Shown one piece after another: positions 36,968 to 48,244 of a stretch of DNA of 64,000 nt. The notes below the pieces were generated by a model. That model was given only the letters and a program-made list of their open reading frames with translations, was not told where the DNA came from and did not search any database. The position numbers and the translations under genes were made by a program. Position 1 is the first letter of the stretch. Every line of letters starts with the position of its first letter. Source of the DNA: Welwitschia mirabilis (taxonomy: Eukaryota; Gnetophyta; Gnetopsida; Welwitschiales); assembly GCA_051453625.1 (NCBI GenBank), contig JBOZIK010000001.1, positions 298,225,257-298,289,256 on the forward strand. The letters run 5' to 3'.

Positions 36968-37189
36968 TATTGGATTTTTATTTAGCTAGTCATCTCCTAT
37001 ATTCTTTTTTTCTCTTTTAATGTTGGTTAAATCCATTTCCTAATTTCTCTCTCGCTATCCATTATTTCCATTTTGAGGTATTGACAAGGCATTTAAACCC
37101 TCATTAGGAATGAAATAATGTGAGCTTAATTGAAGATCATTCTTCAAATTTGTGCTTGTAATCAGTAGGACATGCCCTTAATTCCAACA
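36968..37189 (+). repeat. 3' LTR of element C
   Basis: From tattggatttttatttagct to cttaattccaaca. It is preceded by aggaggggagtggtggg, the polypurine tract. Confidence 0.8.
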
Positions 37190-37858
37190 ATTATTACTCC
37201 TATACTACTTATACCTTTATCAAGTTGTATAGATTATGTTTCACCTTCATCTAAAAACTTCTAAAGGAATAATCAAATTCACTCTAGAAGTGGCCCAATA
37301 GAGGTACAAGTTGGTAAGACGACAACATTGGAGAAAAAAAAAGGAACATGATGGGAGAAGTATCTTAATCAAAACATGTAATTACATGGTGCTCAAAATG
37401 CTTAGAATTCATTTGTAGTTGCAAATTATGAAATTTGGAACATTCATCCTTTTTGATGACTTAGAACACTAGATGGACGCTAAAGGTGAATCTAACATGG
37501 TTCTCCCAAAGAAGCATAAAATGGAACCCCTTCCATTCCTTGGGATTCTAATGTCTGAAATTAAAAAACTACTATTAGAGATGTTTGTACATAATAGCTT
37601 TGCAGGAATGGCATTCAACCTATACAAGCTAGCCTATAGAGTCTTTAAGAGTTGTAAAGTCTTTCTTCCCCTTAAATTCTGCAAATCTATGTTGGGCTTC
37701 TAATTTTAACTTATTTCATCTTTACCAAAATAATAGACACAAAGGTATTTTAGATTATAATTGTAGGAGAGCTTGATTGTCAAAGTACTCAAATATTAAC
37801 TAAATATTCATTTTTAATAAAGTGCATTTTGGGAATGCCAACACGCACATGTTAACTT
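37190..37858 (+). repeat. block S6 downstream of element C, cut by gap 7
   Basis: Parallel to 30621-31300. The open run at 37473-37703 (MDAKGESNMVLPKKHKMEPL, then PFLGILMSEIKKLLLEMFVH) is the best-preserved version of the S6 frame. It ends where A, D and E diverge or shift. No domain recognised. Confidence 0.75.
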
Positions 37859-37958
37859 NNNNNNNNNNNNNNNNNNNNNNNNNNNNNNNNNNNNNNNNNN
37901 NNNNNNNNNNNNNNNNNNNNNNNNNNNNNNNNNNNNNNNNNNNNNNNNNNNNNNNNNN
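37859..37958. other. assembly gap, 100 N
   Basis: Exactly 100 N. The sequence after it restarts at the equivalent of 25988 in block S5. Confidence 1.
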
Positions 37959-39928
37959 AATTTGATTTATGTTAAATTGATATCTACTATGGTATTTGCA
38001 TCATTTGGTAAATGCATTCATATCTATGATTGGATATTAATAAAATTATAATTAGCATATATGGGAGAATACACTTCAAATGCTATTTTTTACTACTTAA
38101 TGTATTTGTTAGTTTAATTTATTCTTAGGATTTAGATAACTAATATGTTAGTATTATAATATATTTTATGCTATCCTAGTATTACCTATGTTTTCTTATA
38201 AGATGTAATATTTACAATGTTTATTCTTTCATGATTTTTAGAACTTGTAGTTAATAATTTATTATTTATTTATGAATTTGGTTTTCACTTATTATACTAT
38301 CTCTTTTTTGGCTTGGGATTACTTGATAGATTCTTAAACAAATATTTATTTTTTATTTCTATGAGAAAAAATTAATAATATATAATCTGTAGTCTTCTTT
38401 GCAAGACTTCTTTCTATTCAAACCTTCCTCTAAAAGCTCTTATAAACACCATGTGATCTCTAAAATAGTGTTGTAGTCCCTAATAAAGAATAATATATAG
38501 AACCAATTATAGCAAAATAGGATGCTCTAATTTAATTATTTTAAACTAGTACTGATGCCTTGACAAGGAGGGTACATCATCCCTACATTATAAACTATAA
38601 CAAAAATTAAGGCATAGAAAAATTATGAAATACTAATTTAAATCGATCTAGAGGTATCTATCTCTAATTACTTAAAATTATTCTAGAATTACTTTTTTTG
38701 GCATTGAAATAGTAGCCTATTACAAAATACATTAGTTTAATGTTGAGATTCTTCTACCAAAATTATAGAAATTAGGCTCTATCATGTTAAATGGAAATTA
38801 TATTCTCTATCTTAGGACTAGAATGCACCTACCCTTTTAAAGTAAGGTAATGTATTAATCTTTCAATAGATAATGTGGGAGATTTTAAAGACTAAATCCT
38901 AGAAATACTTTAAGCTCTTATTAACTTACACCTAGTAGATTACGTGCATCTTATCACTTCATTAGTTTTTCTTGCATACTAAGAATACTAATGATGTAAT
39001 ACTACTCAAAATGGATTACAGGAATTAGAGAGTTTCCTTAAGGTTTAACAAGATTTATGCATTGGCTCAATAGTTAAAACCATTCTTGATTTATAATATT
39101 AATTAAAATTTATTAGCTTAACCTGATTAATTTAATGACAACCATTCTTATCATTTAGAAAATGATTTCTTTGTTAAGCATCTTATTTGTTATAGGTTAT
39201 AGAGGTTAAAAATATTTGTTAGAAATTTCTCTTCTTTATAGAAAGTGGTTTTTAACTATATGGAGGAAAAAATTAATTCATTCATAAACATCCTTATTAT
39301 CACATTTTTCTAAGTTCATCAATTATGTATGGTTACTTTCTTGGAAAGTTTTAATTTTAGAAACTAAAATTAGGTTGTTAATTAAAGATCAGGAAATAAT
39401 GATTATTGATTCTAATGTTTAATAATGTAAAATATATAAAAAAACCTATCCAATAACATACCTTAATCTTCAATAATATTTTAAAATCTCTATCTTTTTA
39501 GTTATTATTATTATCTTTTACTTATATATTTTCCATAGTGATATACCTTTAACTCTTAGGTTGAAATAAATATATTGGAACTAATCACTAGAATTTGCTA
39601 TATAAACAAGAATTAATTACCTATACGTTGATATTGTAAATTAGCCTTATAGGTTTGGAGATGGATTAAAGATTTTATCTAGTATACACTTGATGTGAAT
39701 TTATATTTCTCCCTTCATAATTTTAATGAGAACAAATGCCTTAATCCATAGTTACTACTAATGTTCTAGGTTATACTTGAAAATCTAAATAGAATAATAT
39801 TTTTCATAATTCTTATTTTAGTTCATGAATGTAGTTATGCTTTGATTGTTAATGTTGACATTTAAATTTCCTTTGTACCTAAAAAATTATTAGTGAATAC
39901 TAGTCATTTGAACAAAGCTATTAAGTAG
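37959..39928 (+). repeat. block S5 upstream of element D
   Basis: Parallel to 25988-27968 and 57480-59324, to the base where the LTR begins. No gene seen. Confidence 0.8.
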
Positions 39929-40148
39929 TATTGAAGTTTTATCTAGATAATCAACTCTTCTATTCCTTTTTTAAATGGTGATTGAAGACACCTTTTAATT
40001 TCTCTCTCCTCCTATCCATCATCTCTATTTTGTTATACTGTGAGGATATTTAAACCCCTCATTAGTTAAAAAAATTATATGAACTTAATTTAAAATTATT
40101 CTTAAAATTTAGACTTATGTTTAACAGGATGTTCCCTCAATTCCACCA
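39929..40148 (+). repeat. 5' LTR of element D
   Basis: Starts tattgaagttttatctag and ends ctcaattccacca. It aligns to 42345-42568 along its length. Confidence 0.8.
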
Positions 40149-40150
40149 TT

Positions 40151-40163
40151 TGATATCAGAGTC
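40151..40163 (+). other. primer-binding site of element D
   Basis: tgatatcagagtc differs from the copia initiator-Met type TGGTATCAGAGCC at two positions and lies two bases after the LTR. Confidence 0.8.
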
Positions 40164-41559
40164 AAACTTTCCACTAGCTGGTTAAGCCATTTTTAGCACT
40201 AGTGATCTATTACACTTTATTACATCATGAAAGAATGAAGCATAATTAGATGGAGAGATCTGATTTTAGGGAACCACTTAGAAACAAAGGGATGAACAAG
40301 AATCTATGTTTTCAAAAATGGAAAAGAATCCATGTTTCCCAAAAAGGATCAGCCATAATGTTTAAAAAAAAGAATATTGGAATAAACTTCAATGGTCATT
40401 TAACTAATTAATTATTTGAATTAATCTTTTAGCATCTTTTGGGCTTGAATCATTAAAGAAGTTCTAGCATTGATTTCTAAGAGTTTGAACAAATTAGATT
40501 AGATATAAGTTATAGAAAATCAACTGAGGCACATGAGTCTTTAAGAAGATGTAGCATCTTATTTGTTGATATAGAGCATAGCTTCACTCTAATGTTTATT
40601 ACATTAGAGAGGTTATGTTTTTCTTTTAATCTAATGCATTGTAAATGGATTTTCATCATTGATGTAAATCCAAAAGAAAAACTTTTCATGGATTTCAAGG
40701 AATTTAATGTTAATGTAATGCATTCATTTGTGTTGGTGAAAGCATATAAAATCATCTAAAAGCCACTACAATAGATGCACATGTTGCCATTGATATTGGA
40801 TTCATGGCACTATTATTAGGAATAATATTAATTTCTTAATATTAAACACCTAGCCAATCCTCCTCGCTCCATGTTTTAGATATCTTCAAATAATTGATGA
40901 GCTATTTCTTTATTCATTAAAAAAAAAAATTAACTATTGTTATGCATTGCTTTAAGCACATTCCTTTAGTTTTGGGCATTACATTTTTATCATTATAATG
41001 TTTTTATGTGATATATGTAAAGCAAATTAATAAAAATTATCTTAGAATGATAAGGAAAGAAGTTACCAAAAGAAGGATGAAATTTGGTTTTAAGGGGTAT
41101 AACTCTTATCCTTTTATACCCTTTTTAATAAAAGTATTTTGTTGAGGGGGTGGTAATGAGGCTACGAGGTATTTAATCCTTTAAAGAATAGTGAAGTAAT
41201 GAAAATAGTAATTAGGAAGGCTTGATTAAGATGATTAAATCTGTCACTCTAATAAGAGTAAAATTACTAACTCTTAGTGAAGTGATGAAAATACTAATTA
41301 ACGAGGGGCTTGATTTAGGTTCTTAAATCTATCATGTTAATAATAGTTAATTGCTAACTCCTATTAATCAAAGGAGAAAATCATGAGTAAACACATTTGA
41401 AAAAAAAAATTAATGAAGGAATTTTCACACATGGTAAGTAAAAATGGGATTTTTACTAATTAATAAAGTTATGTGAAAAGTGGCAAGTAGTAAAGTATGA
41501 AAACCAAAAGAACCAAATAAGATTAATTATTAAAAAGATGATGATCAAAAGGTTCTTAT

Positions 41560-42060
41560 CGTGTTAAACTCAATCATGAGGATGGCTATCTTCATCATAT
41601 TAACTTAAGTAAAAGAGGTTTGGGATAACTAGTGCAAATTATTTGATATAAGTGGAAATAAAGCAAAACAAGAATTCAAACAACAATTATAGAGTTTGAA
41701 AATGAAGGATTTAGGAGACATGAATCAACGCATAAATTAGTTTAGATCACTTTTGTTACAATTTGTTACAGTGAATTCAAAAGTTAATGATGAAGATGTA
41801 AAAATCATTTTACTAAGCAATCTTCCTTCTCAATATGATTACATTGTCTACACATTAAAGAAGATTTATTGCACATTAGAATGTACCATCTCCACACTCA
41901 TTGAAGAACATGCAGCGATGCATTAATAGGAGCTTAAAGAAGGTTCTTTAATGAGAAATAAAAGATACATCATCTAGCAATAAATTAGTTTCACCAAGCA
42001 AAGGATCTACTTGATGGAAAATTAAAGAATTTAAGCATGGTATAAAAGGTAAAGAAGTAT
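41560..42060 (+). pseudogene. copia-type gag remnant, copy D
   Basis: This copy lacks the one-base deletion of A-C: one frame runs SLKMKDLGDMNQRIN, a stop, FRSLLLQFVTVNSKVNDEDV, then KIILLSNLPSQYDYIVYTLK and KIYCTLECTISTLIEEHAAM before stops. The capsid domain is therefore continuous but for one stop. The zinc-knuckle region is deleted, since gttctttaatgagaaataaaagatacatc joins across it, and the upstream KEVWD helix is disrupted. Not functional. Confidence 0.85.
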
Positions 42061-42100
42061 TTGAGAGATATCACTCTTTTGATTGTTGTATTTGTCCCTT

Positions 42101-42230
42101 GCAATGCTTAGTCCATGTACTCATGGTTAGTTCACATTATTATGGTTAGTCCACATTGTCCTTATTAGTTCAATTTTTCATGGTTAGTCCATGTTGTTGT
42201 GACTAGTCCACATTGTCATGGTTATTCCAC
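42101..42230 (+). repeat. 20-bp minisatellite in element D, about 7 units
   Basis: This is the longest array of the five copies; units alternate between -ccacattgt- and -ccatgttgt- endings. Confidence 0.85.
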
Positions 42231-42344
42231 TTTATATCAATTATATAAGGAATGCAATATTAGAATCATGTTCTAAGACTTTAATTCTGATGACACTTTA
42301 ATTCTTACATTAGTACTTAAGGGACTGGTAGGGGAGTGAAGGGC

Positions 42345-42568
42345 TGTTGGATTTTTATTTAGGTAGTCATCTATTATATTCTTTTTCTTCTTTAAAATGA
42401 TGGCTAAAACCACCTCCTAATTTCTTTCTTGCTATCCACTATGTCCAATTTTGTTCTACTATTAATGCATTTAAACCCCTCATTAGCAATAAAATTATGC
42501 AATATTATTTAAACATCATTCTTCAAATTTGTGCTTGTGGTCAGTGGGACATGCTCTCAATTCCAACA
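42345..42568 (+). repeat. 3' LTR of element D
   Basis: Begins tgttggatttttatttaggt and ends ctcaattccaaca. This copy defines the canonical TG...CA boundaries used for the other four. Confidence 0.85.
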
Positions 42569-43480
42569 AGTATTAATGCTATACTCCTTATACCTTTATC
42601 AAGGTTTGTATAGATGATGTTTCTTCTTCACCTAAAAACTTATAAGAGAATAATTAAAGTCACTCTATGAGTAGCCCAATAGAGGTAGAGGTTGATAACA
42701 TGGCAACGTTGAAATAAAAAGGAACATGATGCGAGAAGTCTCTTAATCGAAATGTGTAGTTACATGGTGCTCATAATTCTTGGAATTCATTTGTATTTGC
42801 AAATTAGGAAATTTAGAATCTTCAACCTTTTTTATGGCTTAGAACACTAGATGGAGGCTAAAGGCAAATATAACATGATTATCCTAAATAAGCATCAAAT
42901 GGAACCTCTTTCATTTCTTGGAACTATAATGTTTGAAATTAAAAAGATACTGTTATAAATGCATGTACATAATATCCTTGGAGGACATGGCATTTAGGTA
43001 TACAAGCTAGCGTATAAAGTTTTAAGAGTTGTGTAGTCTTCCTTCTCTTAAATTCTGTAAAATATATATTGGAAAAAACATAATTCCAACCGCCTTCTAA
43101 TTTTTTCATCTTTAACAAAATAATAGGCACAAAGGTATTTTAGATTATAATTGTAGGGGAGGTTGATGGTCAAATTACTAAAAATATTAACTGAATATTC
43201 ATTTTTAATAAAGAAAATTTTGGGAATGCACACAACACATGTTAAGTTATTATATTGTTACTTTAGCTCCACTATTGGTGGGATGTGGATCCTTAACTTT
43301 AGAGTTAGATTTGTTAATTTGTTATATTAATTTTGGCATAAGGTTATATATTTATATCAAGTTTAAATTAACTGAATAGAAATTTAAGTTATTTTTCATG
43401 TCATTTTTTATGCACCACATCCCTTAGAAGCTATAAATCAACAGTAGCATCTTTGATTTAACTTACAAAGAAAAATCTTT
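42569..43480 (+). repeat. block S6 downstream of element D
   Basis: Parallel to 30621-31590. Here the plus S6 frame is shifted early. The minus-strand open runs at 42939-43130 and 43048-43233 are fortuitous. Confidence 0.75.
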
Positions 43481-43591
43481 GTTGAATCTTCCTAGGATGC
43501 TTCCTTTATGAGGAGGCATGTCTTATCTCTTAGGCGAATATAAGCAAGTGGCATAGATATGGAAAGACCGAATTGGAACAGGTCTCTACAA

Positions 43592-43606
43592 TTTTTTTTT
43601 TTTTTT
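43592..43606 (-). other. probable LINE poly-A tail (poly-T on plus strand)
   Basis: A run of 15 T on the plus strand, so 15 A at the 3' end of the minus-strand LINE, directly after ctttcccacaaaccc read on the minus strand. L1-type LINEs end in such tails, so this marks the LINE's 3' boundary. Confidence 0.65.
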
Positions 43607-45955
43607 GGGTTTGTGGGAAAGTGGTTCTTAAAGGAGTCCACAAAGAAGATAACACAAATTAATAAAGCCTAAAAACAAATAAATAATGCTAATTTCTCTA
43701 ATAATAGCTTTCTTTAATAATAACTTTATAGTGTAGTTTCACTAAAAAATAATACAAATTTCTCTAATAATAATGCACTTTCACTAAAGAAATAATACCA
43801 ATTTGATCCTCATAAATAAATTTGATACTTCGATCACCTTAAAAAAGTCTTGACAGTGTTAATTCCAAAGAAGTAACATACGCTTAATAGAAAAATATGC
43901 AATTCCTCATTAAGCCAGTCATTGAGTGTATCCTCTAAAAGAAAAGAGAGAGGAAAGAATAGATGATTTAGAACATATTGTAGAGCTGAGATCAAACGCA
44001 TCTATCCAATAGGCACTCATAGAAAACATGCTAGATAGATTTACTACTATAACAAATTGGACACTAGAAGGGAGGAGATTCTCTTTGTTAAATCCATCTT
44101 CCTTTGTGTAATAGAGATTAAAGAAGGACTTATATTTTATTTGAGCTTTACATTTCCAAAATTTCACAAGCAAAGCCTTGCATTTATTTTCTAATTAATC
44201 AATGTTCTATCTTTCAGTCATATAGGTGTGGAAATCACTAAACTAAGTGTAAGCTTTTGAGAAAAGTAAAATGATACATTTTTCACCCATTAGGCCATGG
44301 TCATATGTCTAAGAGACATTATCATTAAGCTACTTGTAGTTGATCCTAAAAATTTTTATATATCTTTGAAATGAAAGATATCTTATTTGAAAATGTCATT
44401 TTGCCTTAGAAGATTGCCAATAAAAGGAGGAAGCGTCTTGGCTATTATCAATGAATTAACCAACATGCATGAGAATTTTTTGAGCTATAACTCAAGCTAC
44501 GAAATTAAATTTTTAAGCTTAATGAATAGAGTCTCATTTAGAAGAAGAGGACCACTAAAAAGAGTAAATCTCCAAACTAAATTAAGAGACACCCCAAGGC
44601 TTTCATGTAAGATGAAGTTTAGCTTTATTCCAATACCTCCATATTTGCTGAAAAACATAGGAACTTAAAAGCTTTACATTTTTCTTAGTTATCATCCAGT
44701 TTCTGCAATGAGATTTATTCCAACATGAGAAGGAAGAAATTTTTCCTTATAAGAAATAAAATCTACAAAGCATTTTCCAAGCTTCACTAGCTTGAATAAA
44801 TCAAATAATCCATTTAAAAACCGAAAGGCGTTCTTACTTATTGATGAAAGGGATACCTAGATCTACTAAAATTCTATCTAATAAATAGATATCTCAAGTT
44901 ACCTGATAGAAAGCCTTGTGATTAACTTTGTTACTGTAAAGATAACATCAAAGAAGCTTATTTATAGAGCTAAGTACCATCTTCAAATGAGACATTGAAG
45001 AAATATAGTAAACCAGAATTACACTTAAAATATGTTTGGTGATGACTAATCTATACATCAAAGAAATATGTTTTAAAGCTCATTTAAGAGTTTCACTTTA
45101 AATCTTACCAATCACATTCTGATAAAAAGAGTAGGTATGTCTTGGAGGGCTAAGGGGATCTCCAAAAGAGTAAATTTATTTTCAAGTGTAATCTATTGAA
45201 AAGGAAATTTACTGCACCAATTTAATAGTGACAAAGAACTATCTCTAATGGCTTAAACCTTGTTCAAATTAATTTTGGACTACGAGGACTTACACTAAAT
45301 ATCAACTACATCTAGAGAATCCTAGAGGTTTATTCAATCTGCTCCAAAATTATAGAGGTATCATGAGAAAATTAGTTATGAAAGACATTAGAACCATTTA
45401 GGAGTAAGATTCATGTAGGAATAGGATTTTGATTCTTAAGATCAATTATGGCTTTTAAAGAATCTACTACAATAATAAAATAATAAAAGGTAAAGTAAAA
45501 CATTGTTTAATAGATTTCCACAAATTTATATGAGGAGAGAACTTGCCATTGATGCAAATAATAGATAAGGAATCTATAAGAGGCATTTTGATAATCCTCA
45601 AAAACACTTCCTAAATTGTGATGCCTGATGAGGAAAAGAAACTAGTTTCAATCCAGTCAATCATAAACAATAGAAAAATCTAGTTTTAGTAAAAGGTATT
45701 TCCAAGAAGAAGTATAAGCATAACTCATACACTTATAATACATTATCCAAAATATATTTATTTTCCACAAAAGTAGTTTTCTCTTTTCTAATAAGACCAA
45801 GAAGAAAATTCTTTAATTTATTAGTCATGGATTTAGCAATAATTTCGCAAGGGACATTAAGAGCATAATAGATCTCTAGTTATTAATTATAAAAGTATCA
45901 ATCACTTTAGGAATAAACTTAATAACACTTTTATTTAGAGTTTACCCAAATAAAT
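43607..45955 (-). pseudogene. LINE ORF2 remnant, reverse transcriptase and C-terminal part (minus strand)
   Basis: Read leftwards on the minus strand, the order is that of a plant L1-type reverse transcriptase. The N-terminal motif is LNKSVIKFIPKV (about 45925), then NVPCEIIAKSMTNKLK (45810-45860). FSHDTSI (about 45361) stands where the catalytic FADD box belongs. Next is KHISLMYRLVITKHILSVIL followed by VYYISSMSHLKM (about 44985-45045, the thumb), and KAFYQVT-x-DIYLLDR (44896-44920), equivalent to the family's V-x-W-D-x-(V/I)-C-x-P-K box. The zf-RVT-like tail and a 3' UTR with tandem repeats end in the poly-A at 43592. Catalytic residues are lost and stops are frequent. The plus-strand run 44387-44668 and the minus-strand run 43919-44173 are not real genes. 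The upstream endonuclease half is at 48245-49420. Confidence 0.75.
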
Positions 45956-48240
45956 CTTATGACTAGCCTAAGAACTAATGCATACTTATAATAGAAGGTA
46001 AGTCAACCTAAGATGCACAATCAAGGTGGACCTAAAAAAATCATATAACTCTATTAAGTGGGCTCTCCTAGAGTAATTGCTTCTGTCTTTGGGCTTCCCT
46101 CATAGATTTGTTCATTAGGTAATGACTTGTATGTGAATAGTTAACTTCTCCATCCAAATAAATGGTGATGTACATGGCTATATTAAAGGCAAGAAAGGCA
46201 TTCGGCAAGGTGATATTATGTTACCCTACTTGTTCACCCTAAGCATGAAGTATTTTGCAAGGATCCTTACAATTCAAATTCAAAAAATCCCCTTGAAATA
46301 CCACCCAAAGTGTAAGGCATCTGATATCTCCCACTTAATATTTGCAAATGACCTACTACTTTTTGAAAAGGGAGACATAGCTTTTATTCAAGTTCTTAAA
46401 TAAACCCTATTTTAATTTGCCCAAGAATCAGGATTCAAAGCTAATTTGGACAAATCACAGGTATTCTTTGCTGGAGTAAGTCCTACAGTTAAGTAAGTCA
46501 TTCTTTAGGAGCTTCAATTTGGGGAAAGTTATTTTTTTATCAAATACCTAGGGGTCCCTCTCATAACTAGATCAGTATCTACTAATAACTACATCTCATT
46601 TATTAAAAGCATTACCTCCAGAATTCATTACTAGATAAATAAGTTCCTATCTTATGGAGAAAGATTGGAACTAGTTTAATCCATTCTTCTGAGCCTTTAA
46701 TAATACTGATGTCATATTTTTCTCTTCCCTAAAAAAGTTATTAAAACTATTTAAGTACTATGTAGATCCTTCCTATGGACATGCAACGATAAAGCTAAAA
46801 GAGCATTGATGTCCTGGCACAAAGTCTACAATTCAAAGCTAGATGGCAATTTTGGAGTTAAGAATATAAGCCTATATAATAAAGCAATAATCATGAAAAA
46901 CTTATGAGATCTTGCTAATAAAGAGGAGTCTCTTTGGGTTAGGTGGATTCATGCTATTTACCTGAGGAGCATAGACTCATGATTTACCCTCATTAAACAG
47001 TCCTTTTCTTAGGTCTTCAATAAAATTCTAAAGCTTAGATGAATTGCTCTAAATTGTGTTTATCTATTAAATTCAAGCATGGAATGATAAGGACCATTCC
47101 CTCCTTTCTTAACTAAAGTAACTTATCAAGTTCTTAGTCCCTTTAAACCTAAGCAAAGCTAAATCCATGCCTTATGGGAAAAATTCAATTTGCTCAGACA
47201 CTCCTCCATCACTTAGCTTATGTTGCTTAGTCACTTGATGACTAAAGATAACTCACACAAGCTAATCTTCATTTCAAACACTTCTGATCCCTCTATGGTG
47301 CTGCAAGTGAATCAAGGGAGCATCTTTTTCCCTTCTGTCCCTTTTCCAAAGAGGTATGGAGAAAAACTACTCAATTTCCTTTATTTTTAACACTTATCGA
47401 TGGTCAAAAGTAAAGAATTAGATGGATATAGATCTCAAAGAAAGAATAGTTAGAAAATACATGAGAAGAGCTATCTTCACAGTAGTTGTTTATTACATCT
47501 GGATGCAGAGGAATGCTTTAACCTTTAGAAATGCCCAAACAAGTATGTAGACTTGCTTTTAGTAAATTAAGCTTAATATACAGATTCATCTTCTAAGAAC
47601 CAAAATGATTAAAGATACACCAGCAAACAGGGAGTGATGTAGACATGTGCACATATTTCCTAACTTCAGATTACTACCCTAGACCTTCTTTCCAGTCCTC
47701 TCCATTGAAAAAAGGAAATTATTCAAGGGATCCTTTCGAAAGAATCCTATTATTAAATTTATCTAGTTAACTCCCTTAAGATCTAGGTCCTATGATCTAC
47801 TATGGATTCCTATTTTGAGGGGTATGATCATGTGCTCCATCCTTAGTGCATTGCGAATAGCAAATAGTGAACAACGAATAGGTTATATTTTATTAGGAGA
47901 TAATTCAAACCAATCATAGGGGTGCTCCAAACCTATGCATAGTGTCTTATAACACCCTCTAAATCTGATGTACCCTAATGTCTTTACATGAAATGAGCAT
48001 CAATGCATCCTTTAATGAAGGGAGCAAATTACTAGATACCAGACCTTTAGTGTTAGACTATGTACATAGCAAGACTTTGTTGTATTCATGCTCAATAGGC
48101 ATCTTTTGAGTTGGGCTAAAGTGGCCATGTAGGAGGGCAATCTCTATTTTTAGTAGGGGGCTCGACCTGGAGTAAGGTGCATCCTCTACACATTTCTTTT
48201 TATTAGGGGTTTGTACTTTTAAGCTCAATGGAAATGAAAA
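45956..48240 (+). mobile_element. 5'-truncated LINE inserted in the opposite orientation
   Basis: One plus frame can be followed from 45956: ELMHTYNRR, a stop, VNLRCTIKVDLKKSYNSIKW, LLLSLGFPHRFVH, INGDVHGYIKGKKGIRQGD (46212), HLIFANDLLLF (46341), KYLGVPL (46545). Later come GNFGVKNISLYNKAIIMKNL, EESLWVRWIHAIYLRS and the C-terminal VVYYIWMQRNALTFRNAQTS (about 47480-47545). This order is that of plant L1-type reverse transcriptase plus zf-RVT. The two catalytic boxes are mutated: K-A-Y-D-S reads KSYNS (46047) and F-A-D-D reads FAND. The Pro of R-Q-G-D-P is lost. About 700 bases of 3' UTR end near ctcaatggaaatg. The endonuclease is absent, as in the usual 5'-truncated copy. Dead. The open run 46218-46403 is part of this frame. 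Confidence 0.85.
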
Positions 48241-48244
48241 TAAT

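Larger units (their letters stand above)
35002..37189 (+). mobile_element. copia-like gag-only LTR element, copy C (5' end missing)
   Basis: Begins in the internal region, about 120 bases after where the PBS would be, and runs through gag (about 36150-36720), the minisatellite (36761-36855) and the 3' LTR (36968-37189), which ends intact in ttccaaca. It holds the longest plus-strand run upstream of gag (35205-35480, 91 codons), which is still open in part in D and alignable in A. The antisense open run at 35141-35476 is its mirror. Confidence 0.8.
39929..42568 (+). mobile_element. copia-like gag-only LTR element, copy D (complete)
   Basis: This is the best complete copy, 2640 bp. It has a 5' LTR (39929-40148), a PBS (40151-40163), gag (about 41560-42060), a seven-unit minisatellite (42101-42230), the polypurine tract gtaggggagtgaaggg and a 3' LTR (42345-42568) with intact TG...CA ends (tgttgg...ccaaca). 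The flanking pentamers are agtag and agtat, a one-mismatch target-site duplication. No pol genes lie between gag and the 3' LTR. The 5' and 3' LTRs have diverged considerably, so the insertion is old. Confidence 0.85.

Noticed and set aside
44387-44668. Plus-strand 93-codon open frame
   Set aside because: It is the complement of the LINE C-terminal region, and its homologue at 32598-32780 is only partly open.
45120-45160. GDPLSP-like sequence on the minus strand, first taken for the R-Q-G-D-P-L-S-P box of the LINE
   Set aside because: It lies after the FADD-equivalent and just before the thumb motif, so it is out of order. The correct frame there reads through the region preceding KHISLM; the match is fortuitous.
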